Below are positions 45,901-54,610 of a DNA stretch of 64,000 nucleotides, one piece after another (within the stretch, counting starts at the first letter, position 1; each line of letters opens with the position of its first letter). Source of the DNA: Propionimicrobium sp. PCR01-08-3 (GTDB taxonomy: Bacteria > Actinomycetota > Actinomycetes > Propionibacteriales > Propionibacteriaceae); contig NZ_CP127390.1 of assembly GCF_030286045.1 (NCBI RefSeq), forward strand, positions 1-64,000, read 5' to 3'. The notes beneath the pieces are model-generated. The model was not told where the DNA came from, did no database searches, and saw nothing but the letters and a program-made list of their open reading frames with translations. The position numbers were made by a program, and so were the translations under genes.

Positions 45901-46299
45901 CGCCGGCAGCTGCTCGCCGCGCCGGGCTTCGATCTGAGGATTGTTCGCCACGAGATAGGCCACGATCGCCCAACAGGCCCACAGTCCACCGAGAATCTGC
46001 ATCAATGTGACGATCCACAAGGCGATGCGCTTGTGATAGATCAACCCCAGGGTGAGCAGCGCCATCCCCGCGATGGAGACCAACGAGGGCGATACCGGCA
46101 CGTTGATGATCCAGAAGAACGATTCGGCCCAGCTGATGTGCAGGTGACTTGCGAAGACTCGCCGGCTCAGCCACAGCAGCACCGCAACCAAGGTGGCGAT
46201 CGCATAGGTCCAGATGATGATGCGCCCCATCCGGCGCTGGGTGATGTTCGGGCCGGTGGAACGGTCTGCGTGGCGGCCGCCCGCCAGCGGTGTGCTCAT
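42970..46299 (-). CDS. lysX: LysX: lysylphosphatidylglycerol synthase fused to lysyl-tRNA synthetase
   Basis: A 1109-residue membrane enzyme that makes Lys-tRNA and transfers lysine to phosphatidylglycerol, giving resistance to cationic peptides. The N-terminal ~240 residues hold about six helices. A DUF2156/MprF transferase domain (about 250-570) has DSLGYFNTRADKLLHFS and RFWQIQSLYRANAKY. An OB-fold (about 640-740) precedes a class II LysRS core with motif 2 GRNFRNEGADNTHNPEFT and motif 3 GGLGIGLDRL. I chose ATG 46299, whose ATGA overlaps the esterase stop, over the longer frame to 46371. A housekeeping LysRS must lie elsewhere. Confidence 0.97.
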   Translation of the reverse strand: MSTPLAGGRHADRSTGPNITQRRMGRIIIWTYAIATLVAVLLWLSRRVFASHLHISWAESFFWIINVPVSPSLVSIAGMALLTLGLIYHKRIALWIVTLMQILGGLWACWAIVAYLVANNPQIEARRGEQLPASIVSAVFAGLAVWTLIRVRQIFPAKVPPGSWAAAIGVLAGGVLVAIGVSALLVHIQPDNDGPAWQQTLFVMLHALGIAPPRDWHSQTSHLVSQGVSLIIALALIAAALIFLRSRPSQDAWHPASALDARRLLANFGGNDSLGYFNTRADKLLHFSDDGKAAVAYRVVAGVCLASGDPLGDPHSWPAAITGWDAEARRYGWIPAVLACSEAGARSFNKVLGYGVLRLGDESVLAPQRFRLDSTSMTEVRKDVNRARRDGLTAEIRRSDELNEKQLDTIAQAADRWREGDERGFSMALGRRPGDPADGKIVVATVHDAAGTMVALQSFVPWGRRGLSLDLMRRSPDAPNGTNEFLTSELMAWCRDHGIERVSLNFAFFRQVFAEAEDVAAPVYRKMNSQVLGMLDRFWQIQSLYRANAKYGPSWSPRYVALASPLTVLQVGLACLIAEGFLHLPFRPGIADHGWLEFTGDQLAELAVIDAPPVPADEPHSRGSDQARQRLIHLEALKAAGRPGYPVGHRDAVRLSELGVGLELATNAGRPIVGRLRRTRNFGGVCFADLTDRSGSIQLLLDAATLGRDQVHQFARLTDSGDLLEVTGEPGRSRNGTPSLLVSNWTMLAKAVRPVPWQGLNDPQTRTRNRSLDLLINPGELDILRARSQAIAAVRQTFLDEGFLEVETPILGTTNGGATARPFRTHINAYDTDLVLRIAPELQLKRLLVPSLDPIFELGRNFRNEGADNTHNPEFTVVEAYLPLADYNDMRLLTQRVIQNAATAIHGRPVLPLPDASGRLVLTDIGGDWPVVDVTSAVSEKLGREVSIHTDTDELIEIARDLGIELKEGMGPGAVLEELYGELVESSTVLPTFYCDFPEESSPLTAPHRTKPGLVERWDLVSNGTELGTAYSELADPMIQRKRLVEQSWRAAQGDPEAMEVDNDFLNALELGMPPTGGLGIGLDRLIMAITGTNIRQVLTFPFVKPIGK

Positions 46300-47459
46300 G
46301 GCGTCACCCATCCGAATCGTGGCTGGGTCTGTCCCAGCCAGGCGAACGCGGCGACGAGCCCGGGGATCCACACCGGATTGGTGTGCCCGCCGGTGTCAAC
46401 GAGCTGGCTGGTCAGGGAGGTGGGAGCGGTTACCAAGGGATTGAATTGCTGCCATGCCTGGTAGGGCATCGGATCGTCCTTTGCAGTAAGGAACCACAAA
46501 TCGACATCGGGCGGGGCAGCTTGGGCGAGCACGGCCATGTCATAGGTGGTGTCGCCATCGGGACGCAGTTTCGGGCCTTCGAAGTCGGCGGTGAAGTATC
46601 CGGAAAGGTTGATGGACGCGGCGAACTTATCGGGGTTGCGCATAGTGATCATGGTCGAGCAAAACCCGCCGGCGCTGTACCCGAAAGTCGCCCAAGCGCT
46701 GTGATCAGGGTCGGCCCGCAGATTGGCGGTGATCCAGTTCACGACATCGGAGGTGATGAAGGTCTCCATTTTGACGGAGCCGTCGGTGGCGTCTACGCAT
46801 TCAGTGTCGAGATTGTCGGGGTAGGCGTCGGGGATCACGATGATGGCCTCACGGACCTGGTGATTGATGTTTCCTGAAACCAGTGCCTGATCTGGGTGGA
46901 TGCCGTCGAACATGGCCTGGATGGAGCCTGGCACTCCGGAGAATCCGACAAGCACGGGATAGAACCGTTCGGGATGATCGAGGTACGAGCTGGGCAGCCA
47001 GACCCCGGCCGACTCGGCCTGGCCGCTGGCCGTTCCTGGAATCGATACCGTGAGGTAGTGGCCCCCCGAGGTGGTGGTGCTCCAGTCTTGGTCACCGAAG
47101 GCCGGATTGGCCCGGGGATCTGCCTGCAGGCTGGTTGGTGTGCCGGTCTGCCATCCGCTGGCCGGCTGGTCCGGATCGAGTTGGGCGCCCGCAGAATCGG
47201 TCTCGGTGATTGCGCCGGTTCCGCGCATGCTCGACCACGTGGCGTACCACAGGCTTTTCATGTTGAGGACGAGAAAGACCAGCGCCAACGACAAAACAAT
47301 GCTCAGGACGACCGAGGCCGCCTGCTGGGCGATTGCCTTGATTCGCCGGTTTGCCCGGTGGGTGGGCACCCAGATCAGCGTCCAGCCCAGTGCTGCGAGC
47401 AGAAGAACACCGGTTGCGCCGACGACCACGGGCGAAACCGGCTGAATCCAAGATGGCAT
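46296..47459 (-). CDS. membrane-anchored esterase (esterase D type), coupled to lysX
   Basis: A 387-residue protein. Two N-terminal helices (SPVVVGATGVLLLAALGWTL; VVLSIVLSLALVFLVL) anchor an extracytoplasmic alpha/beta-hydrolase domain from about 120. The nucleophile elbow is GYSAGG; YFTAKDD and a late VDTGGHTNP histidine complete the triad. Overlap with lysX (ATGA) implies a shared function. In Corynebacterium an esterase co-encoded with an aminoacyl-PG synthase affects aminoacyl lipids, so hydrolysis or remodelling of lysyl lipids is a reasonable inference. Confidence 0.88.
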   Translation of the reverse strand: MPSWIQPVSPVVVGATGVLLLAALGWTLIWVPTHRANRRIKAIAQQAASVVLSIVLSLALVFLVLNMKSLWYATWSSMRGTGAITETDSAGAQLDPDQPASGWQTGTPTSLQADPRANPAFGDQDWSTTTSGGHYLTVSIPGTASGQAESAGVWLPSSYLDHPERFYPVLVGFSGVPGSIQAMFDGIHPDQALVSGNINHQVREAIIVIPDAYPDNLDTECVDATDGSVKMETFITSDVVNWITANLRADPDHSAWATFGYSAGGFCSTMITMRNPDKFAASINLSGYFTADFEGPKLRPDGDTTYDMAVLAQAAPPDVDLWFLTAKDDPMPYQAWQQFNPLVTAPTSLTSQLVDTGGHTNPVWIPGLVAAFAWLGQTQPRFGWVTP

Positions 47460-47492
47460 GAATCAATGATGCTCCTTGATTCTGGTGGGCCC

Positions 47493-48488
47493 TCAGCCCC
47501 GCCTGCTGCGGGTAAGCGTAAAGCTACGATTCTGGGCGACCAGTCTGGTCGGTCCGATCAGCCCGGACAACCGTGCCTTCCAGGGCAGATGCGAGTTGAA
47601 GACGCACCAGAACTCGCCGCCTTCGCCCAGCACCCGCGCGGCTTCGGTGAACATCTCGAGCGCCGAATCGGAGTCCTTGGCGTTGCCGCGGTGGAAGGGC
47701 GGGTTGCAGACGATCACATCGATCTCGCCATCGCCGAAATCATCGAGATCGGACGCCCAGTGCGTCTGCACCTGGGTTCCGGCGGCGGTGCGCCGGGTGG
47801 CGTCGACAGCCGACCAACTGGAATCCACCGCGTGCACCGTGGAATCGGTGTGCATGCGGGCCACCAAGGTGGCGAGAATCCCGGACCCGCAGCCGAGGTC
47901 GAGGTAGCGGTCGGCGTCGGCCACCTGATCGAGGTGGTCGACCAAAAGCCGAGTGCCGTCGTCCAGGCGTCCGGCGGCGAAGGTGTCACCGTGCCAGGCC
48001 AGTTCGATTCGCTCACCGCCGATGTCGAAGATCTTGTGCTTCGGCCAGCTCAGCCTGGCGGGGGCGAGTGGCCCGCGGGCCATCAACGCACGCGATTTCT
48101 GCTGGCCGAGCGATGCCGAGACATGCGAGAAATGCTTGGCCAAGGTGGTGTTCATCGAGCGATTCAGATGCTTCTCTCGTCCGGCCGCCACGACCTTGAC
48201 CTGCTCGGACGCGAAACTGGCGACCAGTTCGGCGTATTCGTCCAGGGCACCCAGTGAGCGAGGCAGCCGCATCCAGACCAGATCGGCACCGGCGAGCGTC
48301 GCGGCGTCCAACTGTGAAACAAGAAGCTCATCAGGGACCAGCGCACGGTCGCGAATGTCATCGCACCACACGCTCACTCGGTCCGCCCGCCGCCCGGCAT
48401 CGGCGACCAGCTCGGGAGCGTCGACGATGAGCAGGTGAGAGCAATGGTCGGGGGAGTTGGCTGCGATGATGCGGTCGACGGAGTCCAT
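47493..48488 (-). CDS. RlmG/RsmC-like 23S/16S rRNA guanine-N2 methyltransferase
   Basis: A 331-residue class I SAM-dependent enzyme. The C-terminal methyltransferase has motif I RYLDLGCGSGILATLV and catalytic motif NPPFH. The N-terminal half is a degenerate methyltransferase-like domain (SDDLVWMRLPRSLGALDEY region), as in RlmG and RsmC. Start ATG 48488 (MDSVDRI) is preferred; ATG 48515 is possible and would overlap the ppsR start codon. First gene of the operon with the esterase and lysX. Confidence 0.88.
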   Translation of the reverse strand: MDSVDRIIAANSPDHCSHLLIVDAPELVADAGRRADRVSVWCDDIRDRALVPDELLVSQLDAATLAGADLVWMRLPRSLGALDEYAELVASFASEQVKVVAAGREKHLNRSMNTTLAKHFSHVSASLGQQKSRALMARGPLAPARLSWPKHKIFDIGGERIELAWHGDTFAAGRLDDGTRLLVDHLDQVADADRYLDLGCGSGILATLVARMHTDSTVHAVDSSWSAVDATRRTAAGTQVQTHWASDLDDFGDGEIDVIVCNPPFHRGNAKDSDSALEMFTEAARVLGEGGEFWCVFNSHLPWKARLSGLIGPTRLVAQNRSFTLTRSRRG

Positions 48489-48495
48489 ATCTTTG

Positions 48496-48502
48496 TACGA
48501 TA
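48496..48502. promoter_or_regulatory. shared bidirectional -10 element between the methyltransferase and ppsR
   Basis: TACGATA gives TACGAT on the plus strand and TATCGT on the minus strand. Each -10 ends 8-12 nt before a divergent start codon (48488 on minus, 48514 on plus). Transcripts would therefore be nearly leaderless. Palindromic shared -10 boxes are known for divergent bacterial genes, so this is a plausible case. Confidence 0.4.
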
Positions 48503-48513
48503 ACGTGTCGGCC

Positions 48514-49413
48514 ATGCCGGACAACCAGCAGAGCTTGAGCATCCACGTCATTGCCGACAGCTCGGGAGAGACTGCGGCCAGGCTCGCCAGAGCGGCCCAG
48601 GCACAGTTCCCCCAGACGCATTTTTCGATCGTGCGGCACCCCAGGGTCAAGGACGCGGACGCCCTGCTGCGCGTCTTCGACCGCATCACTGCTGCCCACA
48701 CCGACGATCCGAAACTGCCGATCGTCATCTTGTTCACCCTGGTCAAACAGGAAATGGCGGGCATGGTCAAGCGCTACTGCGACGACAAGCAGCTGCACTG
48801 CGCCGATCTGATGAGCGAGACCCTGCGGGCCATCGGCCAGACCACCGGGTCGGAGGCAGATGAGGTCGTGATGCGTCCGGTTGCGGTCGAGGCCGACTAT
48901 TTCGACCGGATCTCGGCGATGGAATTTGCTGTGCGCAACGACGACGGCATCATGCCGACCGCACTGGGCGAATGCGATATCTGCCTGGTCGGGGCGTCGC
49001 GCTCTGGCAAGACCCCGCTGTCCCTATATCTGGGCTATGTCGGCTACAAGACGGTGAACGTGCCGCTGGTGCCCGGCATCAAACCGCCCGACGAACTCTT
49101 TCAGATCGACCGCTGGCGCATCGTCGGGCTGACGATCGACGCCGAAAGGTTGCTGCAGATCCGCAGCCGCCGGGTGCGGACTCTGGGCGGTTATGGCACC
49201 AAGGACGGCGGATACGCCGATCTGGCGAAGATCTACGACGAGCTCGATGAGGTCGGACGCATCCAGCGGCAGCTGGGCTGCCCGGTGATCGACACCACCG
49301 GCCTGGCGCTGGAAGAGGCCGCCGCCAGAGTCACCGACATCGTCGAGGAACGCGCCCGCAAAGCCGGTGCCCGGCTGCGACAGGTGCCGGGGAGCCTGCG
49401 GCTGAAGCCGTGA
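48514..49413 (+). CDS. ppsR: PPDK regulatory protein (kinase/pyrophosphorylase)
   Basis: DUF299 family, 299 residues. It inactivates pyruvate phosphate dikinase by ADP-dependent phosphorylation of an active-site Thr and reactivates it by phosphorolysis. The P-loop is GASRSGKTP at 160-168; the N-terminus has IHVIADSSGETAARLARAA and the C-terminus DTTGLALEEAAARVTDI. ATG 48514 (MPDNQQ) is preferred to the frame opening at 48457. It is followed at 250 bp by its target, ppdK. Confidence 0.95.
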   Translation: MPDNQQSLSIHVIADSSGETAARLARAAQAQFPQTHFSIVRHPRVKDADALLRVFDRITAAHTDDPKLPIVILFTLVKQEMAGMVKRYCDDKQLHCADLMSETLRAIGQTTGSEADEVVMRPVAVEADYFDRISAMEFAVRNDDGIMPTALGECDICLVGASRSGKTPLSLYLGYVGYKTVNVPLVPGIKPPDELFQIDRWRIVGLTIDAERLLQIRSRRVRTLGGYGTKDGGYADLAKIYDELDEVGRIQRQLGCPVIDTTGLALEEAAARVTDIVEERARKAGARLRQVPGSLRLKP

Positions 49414-49666
49414 TCGTGCACGTGCCGAAGGGTTTCGACCGTGCCGAACGGGGGAATCGGACGCCGGCCGAAACCGGCATACCGAGTTGGCACAATACTC
49501 CGCCTTGTCCGGGCCGGTTAGGGCGCTCGAAAAATATAGGACCCGGTTTCCGGTTGTCGCATCGACCATGCACAATAGAGGGGTGCGTTCACCACAGATG
49601 GTGCACCGATCGCGTGTCATGGACCCCCGTCCCGCACGAGTTTGCTAGTCAAAGGAGAACTCAGCA

Positions 49667-52312
49667 GTGACTGAAAAGTACATCTACGACATTTCCGAGG
49701 GCGACGCGTCGATGAAGCCCATCCTCGGTGGTAAGGGCGCCGGCGTCGCGGAAATGATGCGGCTTGGTGTTCCGGTCCCCGACGGGTTCACCGTCACGAC
49801 GACCGCATGTGTCGAGACCATGCACAACGACGGCCACTGGCCCGATGGTCTGCGCGATCAGATCACCGAAGGTCTGCGCCGCTTCGAGGAACGCACCGGA
49901 CGCACACTGGGCGGCAAGGACAAGCCGCTGCTGGTGTCGGTTCGCTCGGGTGCCGTCGTGTCGATGCCCGGCATGATGGACACCATCCTCAACCTCGGCA
50001 TCAGCGACGACACCGTCGAGGCCGTCGCCGCCGAAGCCAACAATGAGCGTTTCGCCTGGGACTGCTACCGCCGCTTCATCCAGATGTACGGCGAGGTCGT
50101 CGAGGGCGTTTCCTCGCATCTCTATGAGGACGCGCTGACCGCCAAGAAGGCCGCCAAGGGCGTCGAACAGGACACCGACCTCACCTCCGACGATCTGAAG
50201 GAACTGGTCGCCGAGTTCAAACAGATCTCCAACGAGGCATTGGGCGGCGACTGGACCTCCGATCCGGTCGAGCAACTGCACCGTGCAGTGGACGCCGTGT
50301 TCCGCAGCTGGGGCAACCCGCGCGCCGAGGTCTACCGCAAGGCGAACAACATCTCGCGCGAGCTGGGTACCGCGGTCAACGTCATGCAGATGGTCTTCGG
50401 CAACCGTGGCGACACCTCGGCAACCGGCGTCTGCTTCACCCGCAACCCATCGACCGGCGAGCAGGGCGTCTACGGCGAGTTCCTGACCAACGCTCAGGGC
50501 GAGGATGTCGTCGCCGGTATCCGCACCCCGCGTCACCTCTCGGAAATGGAAGACGTTCTCCCCGAGGCCTACCATGAACTGCTCGACACGATGTCCCGGC
50601 TCGAGGGCCACTACAAGGACATGCAGGATCTCGAGTTCACCATCGAGAACGGCAAGCTGTTCATGCTGCAGACCCGCAACGGCAAGCGCACCGCTGCCGC
50701 CGCGCTGAAGATCGCGTCCGATCTGGTGGACGAAGGGGTCATCGACAAGAACGAGGCGTTGAGCCGTATCGAACCCGCACAGCTCGACCAGCTGCTGCAC
50801 CCGGCCATCGACCCGTCGAACACCGCCAAGCCGATCACCAAGGGCCTCCCGGCATCTCCGGGTGCTGCCGTCGGTGGCCTGGTCTTCGACGCCGACACCG
50901 CCGCCGCGAAGGGCGAGAAGGGCGAGGCCGTCGTCCTGGTTCGTTTCGAGACCACTCCGGACGACATCCACGGCGTGCTGCAGGCCCAGGGCGTGCTGAC
51001 CGCCCATGGCGGCATGACCAGCCACGCGGCGGTTGTGGCGCGTGGCTTCGGCAAGCCCTGTGTCGCCGGCGCCACCACCATCAAGATCGATCTCGAGAAC
51101 AAGACGCTGACGATCGAGGGCCAGACCTTCAACGAGGGCGACGTGGTCACCCTGAACGGTTCGACCGGTGAGGTCTTCGGCGAAGCTCTCAAGCTCATCC
51201 CGCCGCAGATCAACGAGGACTTCCAGCGTGTGGTCACCTGGGCCGACGAGGTGCGGACGATGGGCGTGCGCGCCAACGCCGACAACTTCGAGGACGCCTC
51301 GAAGGCCCGCGAGCTGGGCGCCGAGGGCATCGGGCTGTGCCGCACCGAACACATGTTCATGGCCTCCGACCGGCTGCCGGCCGTGCGCGAGATGATCCTC
51401 GCCGAGACCCCCGAACAGCGGGCCACCGCGCTGGAGAAGATCCTGCCGATGCAGCAGGCCGACTTCGAGGGCATCTTCACCGCGATGAAGGGACTGCCGG
51501 TCACCGTCCGGCTGCTCGACCCGCCGCTGCACGAGTTCCTGCCGAACTACCTCGACCAGGCGCTCAAGGTGCAAGAGCTCGAGCTCACCGGCGGCAACGC
51601 GGACGAACTGGCGCGTGAGCGTCAGACTCTCGCCCAGGTCAAGAAGCTGCACGAGCAGAACCCGATGCTCGGCACCCGTGGCTGCCGGTTGGCGATGCTG
51701 TACCCGGAGATCCCCGAGATGCAGACTCGCGCCATCATCCGTGCGGCTCTTGCGGTGCTGGAGCGCGAGGGCGAGACCGTCGGTGTCGAGATCATGATCC
51801 CGCTGGTCGGGCTGGAGACCGAGATCGTCACCCAGCGCGACATTGTCGACCGCACCGTGAAGGCCGAGTTGGAGGCAGCCGGCAAGCAGCTCGACTACAC
51901 CATCGGCACCATGATCGAGCTGCCGCGTGCCGCCCTGATCGCCGACAAGATCGCCGAGCATGCCGACTTCTTCAGCTTCGGCACCAACGACCTGACCCAG
52001 ACCACCTTGGGCATCAGTCGTGACGACGCCGAGAACGGTTTCCTCGGTGCCTATGTTGCCGACGGAGTGCTGCCGCGCAACCCGTTCCAGACCATCGACG
52101 CCGACGGTGTCGGCCAGCTGGTGCGCATGGGTGTCGACAAGGGCCGCAGCCACAACCCGAAGCTGAAGTGCGGGGTGTGTGGCGAGCACGGTGGCGATCC
52201 GGATTCGATCGAGTTCCTGCAGACCGTCGGGCTGAACTACGTGTCCTGCTCGCCGTTCCGGGTGCCGATCGCCCGCTTCGCGGCCGCCAAGGCTGCCATG
52301 GACCAGAAGTGA
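49667..52312 (+). CDS. ppdK: pyruvate, phosphate dikinase
   Basis: An 881-residue cytoplasmic enzyme interconverting pyruvate plus ATP plus Pi with PEP, AMP and PPi. The N-terminal ATP-grasp domain is present, followed by the swivelling domain with catalytic His453 in GGMTSHAAVVARG (regulatory Thr451 two residues earlier) and the PEP domain with LCRTEHMF and the late CGVCGEHGGDP. Start GTG 49667 follows AAAGGAGA. In propionic bacteria it is a main glycolytic or gluconeogenic route alongside PPi-PFK. Strong terminator follows. Confidence 0.98.
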   Translation: MTEKYIYDISEGDASMKPILGGKGAGVAEMMRLGVPVPDGFTVTTTACVETMHNDGHWPDGLRDQITEGLRRFEERTGRTLGGKDKPLLVSVRSGAVVSMPGMMDTILNLGISDDTVEAVAAEANNERFAWDCYRRFIQMYGEVVEGVSSHLYEDALTAKKAAKGVEQDTDLTSDDLKELVAEFKQISNEALGGDWTSDPVEQLHRAVDAVFRSWGNPRAEVYRKANNISRELGTAVNVMQMVFGNRGDTSATGVCFTRNPSTGEQGVYGEFLTNAQGEDVVAGIRTPRHLSEMEDVLPEAYHELLDTMSRLEGHYKDMQDLEFTIENGKLFMLQTRNGKRTAAAALKIASDLVDEGVIDKNEALSRIEPAQLDQLLHPAIDPSNTAKPITKGLPASPGAAVGGLVFDADTAAAKGEKGEAVVLVRFETTPDDIHGVLQAQGVLTAHGGMTSHAAVVARGFGKPCVAGATTIKIDLENKTLTIEGQTFNEGDVVTLNGSTGEVFGEALKLIPPQINEDFQRVVTWADEVRTMGVRANADNFEDASKARELGAEGIGLCRTEHMFMASDRLPAVREMILAETPEQRATALEKILPMQQADFEGIFTAMKGLPVTVRLLDPPLHEFLPNYLDQALKVQELELTGGNADELARERQTLAQVKKLHEQNPMLGTRGCRLAMLYPEIPEMQTRAIIRAALAVLEREGETVGVEIMIPLVGLETEIVTQRDIVDRTVKAELEAAGKQLDYTIGTMIELPRAALIADKIAEHADFFSFGTNDLTQTTLGISRDDAENGFLGAYVADGVLPRNPFQTIDADGVGQLVRMGVDKGRSHNPKLKCGVCGEHGGDPDSIEFLQTVGLNYVSCSPFRVPIARFAAAKAAMDQK

Positions 52313-52353
52313 TGCGCTGATCACTGCTGTCGATTTAGCTTGTCTGAATAGGC

Positions 52354-52391
52354 GAAGAGGCCCCGGTCCCATCACGGTCCGGGGCCTCTTC
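52354..52391 (+). terminator. intrinsic terminator of ppdK
   Basis: GAAGAGGCCCCGG (52354-52366) pairs with CCGGGGCCTCTTC (52379-52391), 13 bp, 12-nt loop, followed by CTTC. It lies 40 bp past the ppdK stop. Confidence 0.8.
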
Positions 52392-52548
52392 CTTCACGTT
52401 CTTATTGGAGGTCACTGGATCGATGGCGGTGAGGTCGTTGAGGTAGGGGCCGCCAATCCCTACGGTCCCTGCTTGGGTTCTGCGGTCAGATCTATCTCTT
52501 CGATAGTTGGTTCTCGCTGCAACGTGCGGCACGGATGAGAATGGTCTT

Positions 52549-53349
52549 GTGTTCGTGTACTTGTCGGAGATGGCCGGGTTGGGTCTGGTCGGCTTCGATC
52601 CGCTGGGCGCGATCATCATGCTCAGCTTCATCGCCGGCGGAGCACGGTTTGTTCATACGGTCGTTTTCACCGTACTGAACTGGGTGCTGATCGTCGTGCT
52701 GGGTGTCACCGCGGGCACCGCCCTCGTGCCAGTCATCGCCGAGCTACCGCACTGGCTGCAACTGGTGCCCCGATGGGCCTGGATCGTGGCCGAGATCGTA
52801 TGCGCGGTTGCATTGACGACATGGGCGGTTGTGCGGATGCGGACCGGGGCCTCCAGCCATCACAGTGTCGGCCAGCGTCTTCATCCCCGCGATGCCTGGG
52901 TGACGCGACCTCCGTCGCCGGGCTGTGGTGACCTTGGCGATTTGAAGCATGGGAGCCCTGGGCCATCGGCCGAGGCAGGTTCTGCAGTTGGACCAACAAT
53001 CCGGACGCCGCATTGGTGGCTGCTGATCGTCATCTCCGCCGGAATCGCGGTAGCGGCGTTCGCCGACCCCGGCTATACAGGGGCCGTGCTGGCGGCAGGT
53101 TCCCGGCCGGTGTCGTGGCAGGTGATAGGACTGACTCTCTGGTATCTGATCGCCATGTCGCCGCTGGTGTTATTGTGCGTGGCGTCCGGTTGCGGGGCCA
53201 CCAGCAAGGCGAGCGCCTTACTCACGAACTGGATATCGCAGTCTCGTCGTCCGCTCTGGGTCGCCGGCACGACGCTGATCGTCATCGTTGCCGCATTGCT
53301 GCTCGTTGATGCCGTATTGCTCGCGGCGTCCGGTCATTTCCTTCCCTAA
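52549..53349 (+). CDS. hypothetical membrane protein, GAP/Sap-like layout
   Basis: A 266-residue protein with six predicted helices, split by a ~60-residue polar loop (about 105-165) rich in Pro/Gly/His. Segments include LGAIIMLSFIAGGARFVHTVVFTVL, LNWVLIVVLGVTAGTALVPVI and LWVAGTTLIVIVAALLLVDAVLL. The arrangement resembles GAP/Sap-type transporters but no motif is decisive. Start ambiguous: GTG 52549 or ATG 52570. It is followed closely by the convergent corrinoid cluster. Confidence 0.65.
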   Translation: MFVYLSEMAGLGLVGFDPLGAIIMLSFIAGGARFVHTVVFTVLNWVLIVVLGVTAGTALVPVIAELPHWLQLVPRWAWIVAEIVCAVALTTWAVVRMRTGASSHHSVGQRLHPRDAWVTRPPSPGCGDLGDLKHGSPGPSAEAGSAVGPTIRTPHWWLLIVISAGIAVAAFADPGYTGAVLAAGSRPVSWQVIGLTLWYLIAMSPLVLLCVASGCGATSKASALLTNWISQSRRPLWVAGTTLIVIVAALLLVDAVLLAASGHFLP

Positions 53350-53381
53350 AGATGCTGACAGGCATCACCATGGGCGAGCCG

Positions 53382-54443
53382 TCAGGCGAACTCCTGCGGC
53401 GTCCCATAGATGTCCGGACGAAGGCTCGCAGCCAGGTACTGGGTGGCGTCCGCGTAGTAGGGGCCGGGGTTGTACAGGAAGTACTGCTGAGGCAGATAGA
53501 TGATCCGGCCTTCGCGAACGGCGTCCACGGCCTGCCAGGCCGCATTTGACGCGAACTGCTCGTCCATGTTGGTCTTTGCCTCGTCGTTGCTGTCGAACAT
53601 GCTTGTCACCAGCACGTAGTCGGGCTGGGCGGCGACGATGGCCTCGACGTCGAGGGTGGTGGTCTCAGAACCCGGGTTGTCGGGCACCGAGCCCTCGGCG
53701 ATGTTCTCGATACCCAGTTGGGTGAGCATCTGGCCGGCGATCGAATTATCGAGCTTGACGCTGAGCGCTTGCGAGCTCGCGAAAAGGATCACCGCGGAGG
53801 TGTCGTCGTCCGCGGGCCACTTGTCGACGACGGCCTGAGTGCCCGAGGTGATCTCGGTGATGCGTTCGGACGCCCGGTCGCTGGTGCCCGAGATAGCTCC
53901 GAAGATCTGATAGGCCGCAGCCAGATCGTCCAGGTTCTTGACCTCGGTGGTGAAGGTCGGGATGCCCATCTTCTGCAACTGGGCGGTGAGTTCGGTTTGG
54001 GCGCGGGCCTGAGTGATGACCAGGTCAGGGTTGAGACCGATGAGCGCTTCGGAGTCGATGCCGCGGGGCAGCCCGAGCTGCGGCAGCTGCTGCATCTCAG
54101 TTGCGCGGTCTTCGACCAGCCGGATGTTCTCTGTCAGATCGGACGCGGCGATCGCTGTGCCGCCGGCATCGTAGAAGATATTGAGCGGAGTCCCCGAAAC
54201 GACCGCAATACGCTGCGGAGCTTCTTCGAAGGTCTCGCTGTGTCCGGTGAAATCCGTGACGGTCATCGGGAAGCCGGTTCCGGAAGTGCTGGCCACAGCC
54301 TGCGTATTTGATGAAGGAGTGGCCGAAGAAATGCCACCCGAGGGGCCGGGTGCCTCACTAGATGCACCACAGCCGGTAATCAATGTGAGTGCTGTCAAGA
54401 CACCCATGACGCGAGTGACGACAGCAAGGGCCCTGTTCTTCAA
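53382..54443 (-). CDS. FecB/BtuF-type solute-binding lipoprotein, copy 2
   Basis: A 353-residue extracytoplasmic binding protein. Lipobox LITGC, then a Ser/Thr linker and the Peripla_BP_2 fold: RIAVVSGTPLNIFYDAGGTA, ALIGLNPDLVITQ, and EAIVAAQPDYVLVTSMFDSND. Start TTG 54443 has AGGAAGAG about 6 nt upstream. It is clearly paralogous to the gene at 57029 (same GTPLNI, DAGGTA, YLPQQYFL, GPYYADA segments). It follows the CobN-like gene with a 240-bp gap containing a structured element. No permease or ATPase gene adjoins. Confidence 0.88.
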   Translation of the reverse strand: MKNRALAVVTRVMGVLTALTLITGCGASSEAPGPSGGISSATPSSNTQAVASTSGTGFPMTVTDFTGHSETFEEAPQRIAVVSGTPLNIFYDAGGTAIAASDLTENIRLVEDRATEMQQLPQLGLPRGIDSEALIGLNPDLVITQARAQTELTAQLQKMGIPTFTTEVKNLDDLAAAYQIFGAISGTSDRASERITEITSGTQAVVDKWPADDDTSAVILFASSQALSVKLDNSIAGQMLTQLGIENIAEGSVPDNPGSETTTLDVEAIVAAQPDYVLVTSMFDSNDEAKTNMDEQFASNAAWQAVDAVREGRIIYLPQQYFLYNPGPYYADATQYLAASLRPDIYGTPQEFA

Positions 54444-54492
54444 CGTAGCTCTTCCTAAGTCCGGGTTTGAACGGACGGGTTGAAAAGATTTC

Positions 54493-54508
54493 GTATCGCG
54501 AACGATAC
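54493..54508. promoter_or_regulatory. palindrome upstream of binding-protein copy 2
   Basis: GTATCGCGAACGATAC, a 6-bp inverted repeat with a CGAA centre, 50 bp before the TTG start. It could be an operator or a short hairpin. No known regulator matches. Confidence 0.4.
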
Positions 54509-54610
54509 ACGGCTGTCCGCCAGACGTGGCTTCCAGCCCGTGCCGGCGGAGTTGAAGCCCGATGGATCAGGGTCAGCGCTACAGGTTTCTGAGCGAAGGC
54601 ACCTTCAGCC

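Noticed and set aside
46896-48257. A 453-residue plus-strand open frame opposite the esterase and methyltransferase
   Set aside because: Crosses two well-supported genes on the other strand, without features of its own.
49661-52375. A 904-residue minus-strand open frame opposite ppdK
   Set aside because: Antisense shadow caused by high GC at third positions of ppdK; its translation has no recognisable domain.
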